DNA of 64,000 bases, from the NCBI GenBank assembly GCA_027604185.1, contig JADGKB010000013.1, forward strand, positions 1 through 64,000. The letters run 5' to 3'. Of this stretch, positions 51,218-61,588 are shown piece after piece (position 1 is the stretch's first letter; every line of letters begins with the position of its first letter). The position numbers and the translations under genes are program-made. The DNA comes from Boothiomyces macroporosus. Taxonomy: Eukaryota > Chytridiomycota > Chytridiomycetes > Rhizophydiales > Terramycetaceae. The notes below the pieces were generated by a model. It was not told the origin of the DNA and did no database searches. It worked only from the letters and a program-made list of their open reading frames with translations.

Positions 51218-52553
51218 ATGAGTTTAGTTCAACGCCTTCAGCAAGCTCTCGATAAACTAGATCCAAATCCACCACCTCCACCTCAGGAAGAAATCCCAAA
51301 ATTTTATCGCAAAGATTACTACGATGAATCGATACTACCTCTAAGGAAAGCAGTTTATCAACATAAAAATGCTAGGAGGCAGGAATACATTGCTACTTCG
51401 CAAGAGCTGGAAGAAACTTGGGAGCTGTTCAAGATGTATCATGACAGCATAATCAACGCTACCTCCAAAGATCCAAAGTATTACATCTCATACAAAAAGT
51501 TTAAAATCGTGCGAGAAAAAGTTCTGCCAAAGTTACGTCCATATTTCACTGCAAAGCACTTTCTGGGATTTAAACAGACTGATAAAAAGTTGATTTCAGC
51601 CAGTGATTTCATGGAGTTTATTTTCAAGACAAGTTTGTATTGTTAATTTAGATTTACTGATGGAGGGCTACGATTCACTATCAGATTATGGCCAGACGTA
51701 CGATGGATTTGTAACTGAGGATGTAATAATGAGTAATATTAGGAACTACAGCTATATATTGAAGATCTAATACCATCATTATGTCTGCGGCCTCAATCAG
51801 CTCAATTCAGGAAATTCTATCTGTGTAATTGTGTTAAAAAGTTTACCTTCTTTCTGGATAAAAATAGAAATGGAAGAATGAAAATAATGAATATCGTTCT
51901 GTCGCCAATATTTGTTGAATTGATGGAGCTTAAAGATTTATCGTTATCTCAAGAACTTCAAGATAATAATTGGTTTTCTACATCAGTATCTATGCGCGTG
52001 TATGGAGAGTTTATTCGGCTGGATACCGACAAGAATGGGATGCTTTCAAGAAAAGAATTGGCTAGATACCGAAATGGAAATCTCACTAGAGCCTTCTTGG
52101 ATAGATTATTTGCTGAAATGCAAACTTACGGCGGTGAGATGGTAGATGCTTTCTTATAATAGGACTATATGGGGTACTTGGATTTTGTACTCGCAATAGA
52201 AAATCTAGATACGCCAGAAGCAATGGCAATCATATTTCCCGTACTTGATGTCAAGAAGGACGGGTTCCTCGATGAATCAACCATTTCATATTTTGTTAAG
52301 GTACCTTTCCTTAATTCCAGGATGTTGTCATTCGAATGTTTGCAGCAAATTTGGATGCGATTCCAAAATCCGATGTTGTCAATGAAATATTTGATATGGT
52401 TAATCCAAAAGTAAAACACTACATTACACTGAAAGGTAAGCTGTATGCTAAATAGATTTACAAACATGTGGTGTTGGCGGAGCAGTGCTGGACATTCTCA
52501 CAGACTTCACTGGATTTCATAGCTACGATAACAGGCCACAAGGGGAAGCTTGA
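51218..52553 (+). CDS. PPP2R3C: PP2A regulatory subunit B'' gamma (PPP2R3C/G5PR)
   Basis: EF-hand regulatory subunit of protein phosphatase 2A, linked to centrosome and cilium organisation in other eukaryotes. 411 aa in six exons; introns at 51633-51651, 51723-51742, 52142-52162, 52301-52320 and 52436-52455. Blocks: KFYRKDYYDESILPLRKAV, YFTAKHFLGF, ELQLYIEDLIPSL, FRKFYLCNCVKKFTFFLD, NWFSTSVSMRVYGEFIRLD, EF-hand DTDKNGMLSRKE, YMGYLDFVLAIENLDTPEA, second EF-like DVKKDGFLDESTI. The tail GFHSYDNRP matches. Stop is TGA. Alignment with the human protein is collinear throughout. Confidence 0.94.
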
Positions 52554-52743
52554 AATAATAAAACCGGTCACAAACTCTAACTTTTCAATATTGATAAACA
52601 CTCTGTTAAGTTGTTTACAATGACCGTTGCGGTTGTACCAATCTCTTTGGGAAATTTTGGGGCTTGGCTAAAAACCAAAGCGTGATAGCATATCTTTTGC
52701 CTTTAAATTAGATCAAAAATAACGAAAACGCCAGTCAATAACT

Positions 52744-54102
52744 ATGGAGCAGGGTGACTCATCTGCAAATACGCCTGAAACTAGCGTGCAACAAGATGAA
52801 ATAGTGGTAGTACGTCCAGAACCACTTCCTGAATACCAGCAATCCAAAGTGTCTAATTCCGAAAATGAAAAGGAAGAGCATAGAGAGTGTGTAGTTGATG
52901 TATCAAATGACGAGTCCCAAGCACCACCAGACTTTAATGAAGCGATGCGACCTGAAAACCAGTCACACAGAGTTAAAGGCGTTGCACTATTACTATTACC
53001 ATTCTATATTCTATTCTATGAAATTCCTGTTTGGATATGGACAGTTATGCTCCCAGCTATAGGAAGTTTTCTTTCAGCGTATATACTATCGCCTATCTGG
53101 AGTGGACTAAAGTGTATAGGTAGAGGTATTTCTTTTATTGCTCTTGGGATATGGAGTGGGATAAAGTGGATTGCAACTGGTATCTTTAATTGGATATTTG
53201 TACCAATTAGAAACGTGATACTTTACATTGGTCGGGGAATATTTTTCATACTTAAAGTCTTGGTGGACGGAATTGCTTATATTTTTACCAATATATGGAA
53301 AGGACTGTGCTTTATAGCTGGAGGACTACAAATTTATATTTTGCTACCACTTTGGAATGGATTAAAGTTCATTTCCGGTAAGATTTGGGGCGGAATAACT
53401 TTTATATCTTCCAAAGTATGGTATGGAATCAAGTGGATCTGCAATGGGATCTATGCGTATATCCTTCTTCCAATATGGACTGGTGTTGTTTATATCATCA
53501 CCGGCTTGTACAGGGGAATTACATTTATCCTGACCAATATCTGGAAAGGAATAGTGATCTTTTCCACATTTATATTGGATTATATATTGGTGCCAATTTG
53601 GCAAGGCATTTGCTTTATTGCCAAAGGATTGTGGTCCGGACTGGCATTTGTAGTTGGTGGGATTTGGACAGGAATTACCTTCATCTTCAAAGGGATTTCA
53701 GATTTCATACTGTTGCCATTATGGAAAGGGATTTGCTTTATTTCAAGCAAGCTCTTTGTTTTCATGAGCAACGTATTTCATACTTGTGGGCATTACTCTG
53801 CAATAGTAGCCAAGTTTCTGTATAACTACTTTATTTTGATTCCGTTTAGGTTCCTGGTGACCTATCTATTTAAACCACTTTGGAATGGACTCAAATGGAT
53901 TGGAAATGGAATTAAATACGTATTCATTTCAATTGGAAAAGGAATATGGATGGTGGTGAAACCAATCATTGAATCAACAAAACGCATGTCTCAAAAGGTT
54001 CGTGATTACATGAGGAGTACTTTCCAGAGTATTCATGAGTCCTTGGTCGCTATAAAGAATGATATCAAGGAAGCATTTCGAGGACAAAGACATGCTCAAT
54101 AA
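52744..54102 (+). CDS. Hydrophobic 41-residue-repeat protein with PY-like motif
   Basis: 452 aa, single exon, unknown family. Residues 1-75 are acidic and disordered with PLPEY and PPDFNEA, the type of motif bound by Nedd4/Rsp5 WW domains. Residues about 77-405 are a hydrophobic region built from a repeated 11-residue pattern (I/L)WxG(I/L)x(F/W)Ixxx, arranged in larger units that begin with (L/V)(L/V)P(I/L)W at residues 117, 202, 243, 284 and 325; the last four are exactly 41 apart, and a weaker unit starts at 154. The C-terminal 45 residues are basic. Stop within CAATAAAA. Probably membrane embedded or membrane coating; I do not know a described family like it. Confidence 0.8.
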   Translation: MEQGDSSANTPETSVQQDEIVVVRPEPLPEYQQSKVSNSENEKEEHRECVVDVSNDESQAPPDFNEAMRPENQSHRVKGVALLLLPFYILFYEIPVWIWTVMLPAIGSFLSAYILSPIWSGLKCIGRGISFIALGIWSGIKWIATGIFNWIFVPIRNVILYIGRGIFFILKVLVDGIAYIFTNIWKGLCFIAGGLQIYILLPLWNGLKFISGKIWGGITFISSKVWYGIKWICNGIYAYILLPIWTGVVYIITGLYRGITFILTNIWKGIVIFSTFILDYILVPIWQGICFIAKGLWSGLAFVVGGIWTGITFIFKGISDFILLPLWKGICFISSKLFVFMSNVFHTCGHYSAIVAKFLYNYFILIPFRFLVTYLFKPLWNGLKWIGNGIKYVFISIGKGIWMVVKPIIESTKRMSQKVRDYMRSTFQSIHESLVAIKNDIKEAFRGQRHAQ

Positions 54103-54415
54103 AATTGTAAATATAACTTTTTCATAGATTTACGTATTCAGACAACGTAATCCAACTCTGCAAGTCATTATCTATCGTATAGTCTGTGGATATGCAACCA
54201 GATCTGAGGAAAATTTCTAATGTGCTGTTTGATAATGTCTAGATAATCGGTCTCGCAGCATTGGTTTGATGTTAAAGGCTGTCATTTTGCTCCTTGAAAG
54301 ATTCAAGTGATACACATCAAAGCCCAAGTGCTCCGAAATTGGCTATACTTGGAGAATATTCAAGTGTTAAAATGCTATAAAGGCACAAATCCAGCTTTCT
54401 TTTTTGGGAATTTTC
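54103..54415. other. Intergenic with TATA-like element
   Basis: About 310 bp without a gene. CTATAAAG near 54375, roughly 40 bp before the first receptor ATG, is a possible TATA element. Confidence 0.35.
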
Positions 54416-55291
54416 ATGGACCCTCTAACCACTTTGCAAACTACAAATGTTATAATAGCAACAACAGTGTTGAATTCAATTGGCATTGTGTTATGCTCAG
54501 TAGCATTGGGTTTCCAAGTTAATAGTAGGTACAATGGCAAATTGCTTGGGCTAAATTCACAGCTAATTCTTTTGCTAATATGCGGAGAATTTGTATTTGA
54601 ATCAATACAGATATTATCGAATTGGATGTCAGTTCCTGGGTTCTGGTGTACGTTTTCCGCTTGGGGATACATTTCATTTGGCAATGTAACGATTATGATT
54701 GTTTGTGCTATAGCGTTCAACTTGATTGTTGCACTGCTTAAACGATCGCAGATTTCAAATCCCCCTGCGGTTTTTTCCATGCTGGTTGTTCCGCCTGCTA
54801 TTGGATTGCTATTCGGCTCGTTACCGCTAATTGTGAATGGCTATGGCTTGAACGGCAGTTTGGATTCGTGTTACTACACTGATGACATCTATTATTCGTT
54901 CTGGCCCTGGATTAGCTACAATGTCTGGGTGATTTTGGCAATATTCGTTGGTTTTTCTAGTACTGCTTGCGTAACGTTTTATGTGAAAGCAATGTACATG
55001 AAAACTTCAGATGACAAGAGCCTCAATTCCTTAACTTCCGCTGTCGTCATTCGGACCATGTACTATCCTGCTGTACTAACGCTTACACAAATCCCTTCAA
55101 TATTGCAAAATGCCTATCCTAATAGTGGCATTCTTGTTGCACTAGCGTACCTCACTCCTGCGCTGCAAGGAGTACTCCACGCCATAATTTACCTGACGTC
55201 CCCAACATTCAAAAGAGACTTTTCAGTATCTAAATCAAGGCTGTCTAGCTCTCAAACCATTTCTTCTCCCGTAATAGTTTCCATTTCATAA
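54416..55291 (+). CDS. Seven-helix receptor, tandem copy 1
   Basis: 291 aa, single exon, ATG at 54416 (an in-frame TTG upstream is not a start). Seven hydrophobic segments, short N-terminus and a Ser-rich cytosolic tail (SKSRLSSSQTISSP) that looks like a phosphorylation target. A conserved Cys in PGFWCTFSAWGY before helix 3 and one in SCYYTDD in loop 2 could form the usual GPCR disulfide; QGVLHAIIYLTSP closes helix 7. The pattern is closest to Dictyostelium cAMP-receptor-like and fungal Git3-like GPCRs, but the assignment is tentative. A paralogue starts 26 bp after its stop. Confidence 0.75.
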   Translation: MDPLTTLQTTNVIIATTVLNSIGIVLCSVALGFQVNSRYNGKLLGLNSQLILLLICGEFVFESIQILSNWMSVPGFWCTFSAWGYISFGNVTIMIVCAIAFNLIVALLKRSQISNPPAVFSMLVVPPAIGLLFGSLPLIVNGYGLNGSLDSCYYTDDIYYSFWPWISYNVWVILAIFVGFSSTACVTFYVKAMYMKTSDDKSLNSLTSAVVIRTMYYPAVLTLTQIPSILQNAYPNSGILVALAYLTPALQGVLHAIIYLTSPTFKRDFSVSKSRLSSSQTISSPVIVSIS

Positions 55292-55317
55292 TACATTTTT
55301 GTCCGTTTTATTTTTTC

Positions 55318-56181
55318 ATGAACCCACTTACACCCGATGAACTGAATAGCGTCTTGATTGCAACCACGATATTAAACGGACTCGGTATTTCGCTATGCGT
55401 GATATCGCTATTCTTTCGATTTCAAAGCGGGAGAACAAGGGAACTCAATTCTCGCTTGATTACTGTTTTACTTGCGGGAGAAATATTTTATCAAATTGGT
55501 CAAATACCTTCCAACTGGATTACTACACCCGGAATACTCTGTGGGATTTCAGGCTGGGCATACATCGCCTTGGGGAACGTCACAATGCTATCGGTTACAG
55601 CGATTGCACTAAATATTATGGTCACACTATTTAGAAAACAACAAATACCTTCCAAATATCATTACATAATGGCATTCGGTCCAACGTGCACTGGCTTAAT
55701 TATCGGATCTCTTCCTCTCCTCGTGAACGGTTATGGTTTTAATGAACAGGTTGGTTCTTGCTATTTGACAGATGATGTTTTCAACTCTGAATTCTGGCCG
55801 TGGTTCACTCGTAATATATGGATAATATTATCCATTTTTGCGGGGTTGGCTACCACTGCAACCGTCGTAGTATTTGTAACTTCCTTAAAAGGCTCTTCAG
55901 ATGGGGAAAACCTGTCTAATTGCTCTAAAAGCGTAATTTGGAGAACATTGTGCTATCCACTAGTATTGCTGTTTACCCAAGTGCCTTCCATACTTCAACT
56001 TTTGTTCCCAGACTCTGCATTTCTATTGATACTGGCATATACCCAACCTGCAGCTCAGGGAGTGCTCCATGCGTTGATTTATCTCACTTCGCCATCTTTT
56101 AGAAGGGACATTAAAGGCATGAACTCGATCCACAGCAGCCAAACAAGCAGTGATGCAAAGATTATCGTGGTTTCTCAATAA
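55318..56181 (+). CDS. Seven-helix receptor, tandem copy 2
   Basis: 287 aa paralogue of the preceding gene in the same orientation, single exon. Shared features: N-terminal (M)xPLTxxxxxxVLIATT, ELNSRLITVLLAGE, PGILCGISGWAYIALGNVT, SLPLLVNGYGF, SCYLTDD and AAQGVLHALIYLTSPSFRRD. The tail is again Ser/Thr rich. Spacing of 26 bp between the two genes leaves room for only a minimal promoter, so co-transcription is possible. Stop within CAATAAAA. Ligand unknown. Confidence 0.75.
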   Translation: MNPLTPDELNSVLIATTILNGLGISLCVISLFFRFQSGRTRELNSRLITVLLAGEIFYQIGQIPSNWITTPGILCGISGWAYIALGNVTMLSVTAIALNIMVTLFRKQQIPSKYHYIMAFGPTCTGLIIGSLPLLVNGYGFNEQVGSCYLTDDVFNSEFWPWFTRNIWIILSIFAGLATTATVVVFVTSLKGSSDGENLSNCSKSVIWRTLCYPLVLLFTQVPSILQLLFPDSAFLLILAYTQPAAQGVLHALIYLTSPSFRRDIKGMNSIHSSQTSSDAKIIVVSQ

Positions 56182-56241
56182 AAATACCAAATACAGAACA
56201 ACCAGGAAAATAGAAACGTACTAAACCATTTTACATATATT

Positions 56242-57715
56242 CTACACCATATTAACGAACTGCTCCTCATCCATCGCTCGCAAAAACCCTTCTACCCTTT
56301 CTCTTCCAATAGTGGTAAACTCTCCGCCATACATATGACCTGGATATACAACAACCTACATTTAGAAGTATTTACATCAGGATCCAAATGAGCTAGAGTA
56401 GATTGTAACGAATTAAACATTGAGCATTTACAAGAATCAGGGAAATCAACCCTGCCACAAGTTCCAATAAACAAAGTGTCCCCAGTAAAAAGTCTTTTTT
56501 CGTTAACCAATATACATTGAGAGCCTCTAGTATGCCCAGGGGTATGGAGAAACTTTATTCTTGTTTCTATTTGCCTAATATGCTTGTCTGGGATCCAAGC
56601 TGGAGAGTTCAAGTCCTTTGCAATTGGAAGTGTAATTTCGTAGCCAGTGTTTGTAGGTACAAAATCAGAAGGATTCATTTCAGGATTCGCAGCGATAATA
56701 CTATCAATATCCAATTCATGTGCGTATGCTTTGATATGAGGGAGCTTTCGTAGCAGCTTTGATATCCCTTCCACTCTAATATGATACTAATTTAAAAATA
56801 CAATACCTTGTCAAATGGAGGTGGAGGAATTCCGCCTACATGATCTACGTGGTAGTGTGTAATGACTGCCGCGACGATATTTAGACTATAATTAAAACAT
56901 AAATGTACTCGTGCATTTTGGCATATTTCAATATACCATCAATATCCCAACAGCCGTCAATAAGAATGCACTCCCTTGTAGATTTGTTTGCGACTAGATA
57001 TATAAAGTTGCGCATTGGTTTCGCTCCATTTTCGAAAATCAACGATTGAATTGGAGCCAAGTAGGACGAGTGGCAAATTTCCCGCCCAGGCAGCAACTGA
57101 TGTATTTCCAAATCTGAATAAAAAAGTAAATACCGTTTGCTTCGTCTTCAATATAATTCCTAGTCTTTTCTATTCTATATTCGATAGTTGAATTTCCAGG
57201 ATCCTGAAATTAACTCGAAATACCAATGCAAGAGCGTTTTTATAAGCTTCTAAACTAGCTTGAAATATCCGCAAGCCAAACAAAGCTTCCCCTTTTCTAA
57301 AATATCCTTTGACCCAGTCCGGACGATATTTGATTATTCCTCTAGCGTCATACAAAGCCTTGTCAAAAGCATTTGTTTTCAAGAGAGCAGCTGCCCTGTT
57401 TGATAGCAATAAGGTTAGGATAATTATTGGCGAATGTTCGTTTGCAGTTCCAGGAGTTTCATTCTGAATAATATATTCCTTTGCATTATCGAAGCAATCC
57501 AATCCTTTTGTGTATTCCAAAATAGCCGTTTTACAGTCCCCTTGCTCGAATGCTTGGTTTCCTTTCTCTCTAGCTTCAATAATTGTCTGTAATTTTTCAG
57601 CTGGAAACGAAGGTGAATATGCGTATGGAAGAGAGTCGTCTTCTACATCGGATGGCAGGAGCTTGTTCATTGATTCGTCAATTTGAAAACCAAAATAGCT
57701 TAAGCAGCATTCCAT
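56242..57715 (-). CDS. TPR / metallo-beta-lactamase (glyoxalase II-like) fusion
   Basis: 456 aa in six exons; introns at 57204-57223, 57114-57133, 56886-56908, 56787-56806 and 56356-56375 (20, 20, 23, 20, 20 nt). Residues about 40-185 are three TPR units (EKGNQAFEQGDCKTAILEYT, LLSNRAAALLK, YFRKGEALFGLRIFQASLEA, ALALDPGN). After a linker, residues about 215-456 form an MBL-fold hydrolase with ITHYHVDHVGG, HTPGHTRGSQC, LFTGDTLFIGTCGR and VVYPGHMYGGE, the glyoxalase II / persulfide dioxygenase pattern with a full set of metal ligands (THxHxDH, GH, D, GH). The first splice joins TPR to linker in frame, so both parts are one gene. Stop is TAG. Confidence 0.87.
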
Positions 57716-57850
57716 TTTGGTATAAATGGGCAAAGGGAAAAACGCTGAAAACTTTTGGTCAGAGCCCAACACCACAAACGTGATTGATAAGATCAACCGT
57801 TCGCAATGTTCTCACAATACAAGAGAAAAGATCTAGAATACACTATATTA

Positions 57851-58984
57851 CTATTCGGGATATTCAAAGCGCCAGCCTTCATCAATCTCCAATTCTACTT
57901 GATCTACCATCCATTCTTGTTTTCGTAATAGATCCAGGAATATTTTAAAGTTCTTTCCATCTAACGCTGAATAGAAGGATTGAATGAGATCAATTGAAGA
58001 GGCACTTGAATGTAACAAGACAACATTGTCTTTTTGAATGTATCTTGGATGAGGTTTGCACTGAGAGACAAACCAGTCTTGCTCGCCTTTAATTGTTTCG
58101 TGTAAAGAAACACCTAGTCGAATTTGAGTCTTGAAGAGGGACCAAACCTTTTCCCTCCTTGAAACCTGTTTTGGATCGAGAACGATATCTGTTTTCGTAT
58201 AGTGCTCTATAATAATATTGAGCCGTTGAGTATTAAGCGTTTTTAGCGAAAGGCTCGTTACTGCCTTGAAATTCGCGTAAACATGAAATATCGTCAAGAT
58301 GATAAAGATAATCCATTGAATGTGCAGTTGCGTGACAAAATTTGATAGCAAAGAGCCAAGTAATAACCCAATCAAAGTTACAATAGTTTCTTGGATTCCT
58401 TCTTTAGCATACACATCGGCCAAGATCCCTCCACTTTTGTACTTACTGAAATGCTGTGTGATTGCAGTTTTTGTAGCTCCTGCAGCGACTCCACAAACTG
58501 CCGAGCAAATAGATCCCAAGCAAGCCACGAACACAAACCCTTTTCCAAATAATGGGGCAGACATTGTAAGTGTCAATCCAACATCATTGATTACATCCGC
58601 AAATAACCTCCAGGTTTTCGGATCTGTGCCAAACTTTTGCGAAGTGTTGAATGCGAATAAAATACCTCCAAGCATTGAAAATCCATTCATCAACATCCAG
58701 TTTATTGTTGCAGAAGAAACTGAAGCATCTTGATTTCCCACACCTAGCCCCGATAGAATTTGTTGCTGGCATAGCATTCCTCTCAAGTATGATGATAGTG
58801 CCTGTGATGTATCCCAGATTTGAAATGTCAAATAATCATCGGAAACTGAATCAGGATAATTTCGAGGTAATACAAGTGAATACAGACGATGATATACGGA
58901 TACATGTTGATTAGGTATCGTATTCGGTTTGAACTTGAACGTCTCTTGAAATAATCCAGAATTTCGAGTTTCGGTAAAGATCAT
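57851..58984 (-). CDS. RUS family (DUF647) membrane protein
   Basis: 377 aa, single exon, ATG at 58984. Family blocks: LPRNYPDSVSDDYLTFQIWD, VSSATINWMLMNGFSMLGGI, DPKTWRLFADVINDVGLTL, GSICSAVCGVAAGATKTAIT and KEGIQETIVTLIGLLLGSLL, all typical of ROOT UV-B SENSITIVE / C16orf58 proteins. Several hydrophobic segments. The family's biochemistry is unclear (plant members are linked to vitamin B6 metabolism and development). Divergent from the biotin ligase gene with 12 bp between ATGs. Stop is TAG followed by TAATATA. Confidence 0.92.
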   Translation of the reverse strand: MIFTETRNSGLFQETFKFKPNTIPNQHVSVYHRLYSLVLPRNYPDSVSDDYLTFQIWDTSQALSSYLRGMLCQQQILSGLGVGNQDASVSSATINWMLMNGFSMLGGILFAFNTSQKFGTDPKTWRLFADVINDVGLTLTMSAPLFGKGFVFVACLGSICSAVCGVAAGATKTAITQHFSKYKSGGILADVYAKEGIQETIVTLIGLLLGSLLSNFVTQLHIQWIIFIILTIFHVYANFKAVTSLSLKTLNTQRLNIIIEHYTKTDIVLDPKQVSRREKVWSLFKTQIRLGVSLHETIKGEQDWFVSQCKPHPRYIQKDNVVLLHSSASSIDLIQSFYSALDGKNFKIFLDLLRKQEWMVDQVELEIDEGWRFEYPE

Positions 58985-58996
58985 TTTTCACTAAAA

Positions 58997-60862
58997 ATGA
59001 ACGTCTTGATTTATGATGGACCAGGAGTCACTTCCCTACAACAGCCACTAATCAAAGTATTAAAGAAATTATTGTGCAACTCGTACGATGTCATTCCGGT
59101 AGATCCACAAACCTTCATCAATGCTCCATTTGAGGAAACTACAAGTCTGATTGTAATGCCTGGAGGACGAGACTTGCTGTTTTTGGAGTCGCTGGGAACC
59201 AGAGGTATCAACAAGATACGGAACTACGTTTCTAATGGAGGAAAATATCTTGGAATTTGCGGAGGCGGTTACTTTGCTTCAAAGCGAGTTGAATTTGAAG
59301 TAGGAAGGCCACAGTACGAAGTCGTTGGAGATAGACCTTTACAGCTATGCCCCGCTGTTGCTAAAGGATGTGTTGTGAAAGGATTCGAATACAATACTGA
59401 AAGAGGGAGCGCAGCTGTAGAAATCAAAACACAAGATGATACGCTCAAAGTATATGTAAATGGAGGACCTAGTTTCCATTTGACTGACACTGCAAACACC
59501 ACAGTATTGGCAACTTACACTAATAATAACGAACCTGCAATTGTCGAAACAGTAATTGGAAAAGGAAAATCCATAGTTCTTGGACCGCATCTAGAAGTAT
59601 CCAGCGATTTACTGCAAGAGCAAATGGCGAGCATGTTAAACGATCCGCAAAAGAAGGAAGACTTGGAAATTTTAACTTTGCTCTACCCCGAGATTTTGAA
59701 CTATGAACAAAAACGATATAAACTATTTGCAAACATTCTGCAACGATTGGGAATGGTACTTGATGGGGAATACACTTTTGAAGACGCGATTCATCCTATC
59801 TGGATATCAACGGTTAATCCAGAAGATAAACAGTATTTAAAATCACAATTCTTGTCTGCTGCAACAAAGAAAGACGGAGTGTACTCGATATCCGACAATG
59901 CTTCCGAATGGATTGTTGGCGAAACAGGAATAGAACTAAAAGACCCATCAAAAGAGTTACTAGTGTTCTATCAGGACAAACCAACTAGTTTTGATATTTT
60001 GAAATTCCAGAAATGTTTACTAGAATATGCTCCTTATCCTACTTTTGGAAAAGTACTCTTATTTTCAGAGTTAACTTCTTCTACTCAGACTTTGATTGAA
60101 AAGTACAATAGTTCTAACATAGAAATCCGACTTTTGCCAATATTTTGCCTAGTGGGTCTGTCTTTGTTGCTTCACAGCAGTCAGCTGGGAAAGGTGGACA
60201 TCCTATTAATATTAGGTCGTGGAAAGAACTCTTGGATTTCACAAAAAGGGTGTTTGCAGTTTTCAATGCGGCTAATTCATACTAATGTCGGATCAGTGAT
60301 ATTTATCCAATATTTGATGGGTCTAGCAGTGGTTCAGGGGATCAGAAAGACCAAAGGATGCAAAGAATTAAACGTACATTTGAAATGGCCAAATGACATA
60401 TACGCCAAAACTCCAGATGGATTGAAAAAGATTGGTGGCATACTCACCACGTCTGAATTTTTCCAAAAATCGTTTGCATTGACTGTGGGATGTGGATTGA
60501 ATGTGCTAAACAGCAAGCCATCGGTTTGTTTACAGGATTTAACTCCAAACAAGATTGAGATGGAAACTATTTTAGCTGCCATATTATCAGAGTTTGAATT
60601 ACTGTACACAGAACTAGTCACTTATTTTGGAATTGATGATGTGTTTGCTCCTTTCAGAGAAAGATATTACCGCTATTGGCTACATACTAACCAGTCCGTC
60701 AATGTAGAAGATGCAGATGGAAATATTACCGAGTGCCATATTCGTGGATTGGATGAAAACGGATTTTTGAAAGCAAAAACCACCAGCGGAAACCTCATTT
60801 CTCTACAACCAGATGGGAATTCCTTTGACATGCTTAAAGGATTAATCTATGTAAAAAAATAA
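58997..60862 (+). CDS. BPL1: Biotin-protein ligase, fungal type
   Basis: Attaches biotin to carboxylases via biotinyl-AMP. 607 aa; introns at 60103-60122 and 60194-60215 (20 and 22 nt, together a multiple of three, so an unspliced reading also looks open but destroys the active site). N-terminal 220 residues are a class I glutaminase-like domain (LIVMPGGRDLLFLESLG, LGICGGGYFAS with the nucleophile-elbow Cys) as in yeast Bpl1. Splicing gives the catalytic core SVFVASQQSAGKGRGKNSW (biotin/ATP loop GKGRGKNSW), QYLMGLAVVQGIRK and LKWPNDIYAK; KIGGIL follows. Stop within AAATAAAC. Confidence 0.94.
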   Translation: MNVLIYDGPGVTSLQQPLIKVLKKLLCNSYDVIPVDPQTFINAPFEETTSLIVMPGGRDLLFLESLGTRGINKIRNYVSNGGKYLGICGGGYFASKRVEFEVGRPQYEVVGDRPLQLCPAVAKGCVVKGFEYNTERGSAAVEIKTQDDTLKVYVNGGPSFHLTDTANTTVLATYTNNNEPAIVETVIGKGKSIVLGPHLEVSSDLLQEQMASMLNDPQKKEDLEILTLLYPEILNYEQKRYKLFANILQRLGMVLDGEYTFEDAIHPIWISTVNPEDKQYLKSQFLSAATKKDGVYSISDNASEWIVGETGIELKDPSKELLVFYQDKPTSFDILKFQKCLLEYAPYPTFGKVLLFSELTSSTQTLIEKYNSSNIEIRLLPIFCLVGLSLLLHSSQLGKVDILLILGRGKNSWISQKGCLQFSMRLIHTNVGSVIFIQYLMGLAVVQGIRKTKGCKELNVHLKWPNDIYAKTPDGLKKIGGILTTSEFFQKSFALTVGCGLNVLNSKPSVCLQDLTPNKIEMETILAAILSEFELLYTELVTYFGIDDVFAPFRERYYRYWLHTNQSVNVEDADGNITECHIRGLDENGFLKAKTTSGNLISLQPDGNSFDMLKGLIYVKK

Positions 60863-60912
60863 ACCATTAACTTCCCTAAATATTTTCAATCTATACTTTT
60901 GTGACCCTGGAA

Positions 60913-61520
60913 ATGACTTTAAACCCACAGTTAAATAAATCAGTCGACAATGCAAACCAGTTGATCAAACAGAAGGAGCAAATCGAATCACAAATCCAAG
61001 AGTACGAAGCAATCTTGAGGTCGCATAAAGTGGGAATGAAAACACCGTTAGTAGATAGCGACGGATTTCCTCGCGCAGATATTGATGTATATGCAGTCAG
61101 GACAGCAAGGTCTCACTTGGCAAGTACAGCGACATTAATGTAGGATTATACAATGATCAGGAGAAAATAATGAATGACATTCACGAAGCACTGACCAAAG
61201 TACATTCAGCAGCAAAGACTGAACAACCGCTTGTACCGCAAGTTGAAAAGCCCGTAGCTTTTGCAAAGATTAATGGTGTAGCACCAGATTCTCCTGCTAG
61301 TGCAGCTGGATTATTGCGGGGTGATTTGATCACTGAATTTGGTAAAGTAAATATCAACTCGCCCGAGCCTCTTTCTCTTATTGCTAAAGAGCTACCTTCG
61401 CAGTTGAATCAGCAAGTTCGAATAAGATTGTTGAGAGATGGTGCAGAAAAGTCTGTCTTTGTTACTCCGGCTCCTTGGGAAGGAAAAGGCCTGCTGGGTT
61501 GTCATATAGTTAAAATATAG
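60913..61520 (+). CDS. PSMD9: Proteasome assembly chaperone PSMD9/Nas2
   Basis: PDZ chaperone that assists assembly of the 19S base (binds Rpt5). 195 aa, one 20-nt intron at 61124-61143. N-terminal coiled coil (NQLIKQKEQIESQIQEYEAI), then PLVDSDGFPRADIDVYAVR, the family signature, and a C-terminal PDZ-like domain: FAKINGVAPDSPASAAGLLR, GDLITEFGKVN, LLGCHIVKI. ATG at 60913; an earlier in-frame GTG is not needed. Length matches human and yeast proteins. It is followed by a BSD-domain gene on the same strand. Confidence 0.93.
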
Positions 61521-61588
61521 TATTTTTGTTTTGTTATTGATGGTTTTGACCAGTGAAAATCTTGCGCCAACTTTACAAAGCAAAAAGA

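Noticed and set aside
56292..57796. Three separate genes (TPR, short MBL part, glyoxalase-like)
   Set aside because: Five mini-introns with standard signals join them into one frame that is a multiple of three and restores all MBL motifs.
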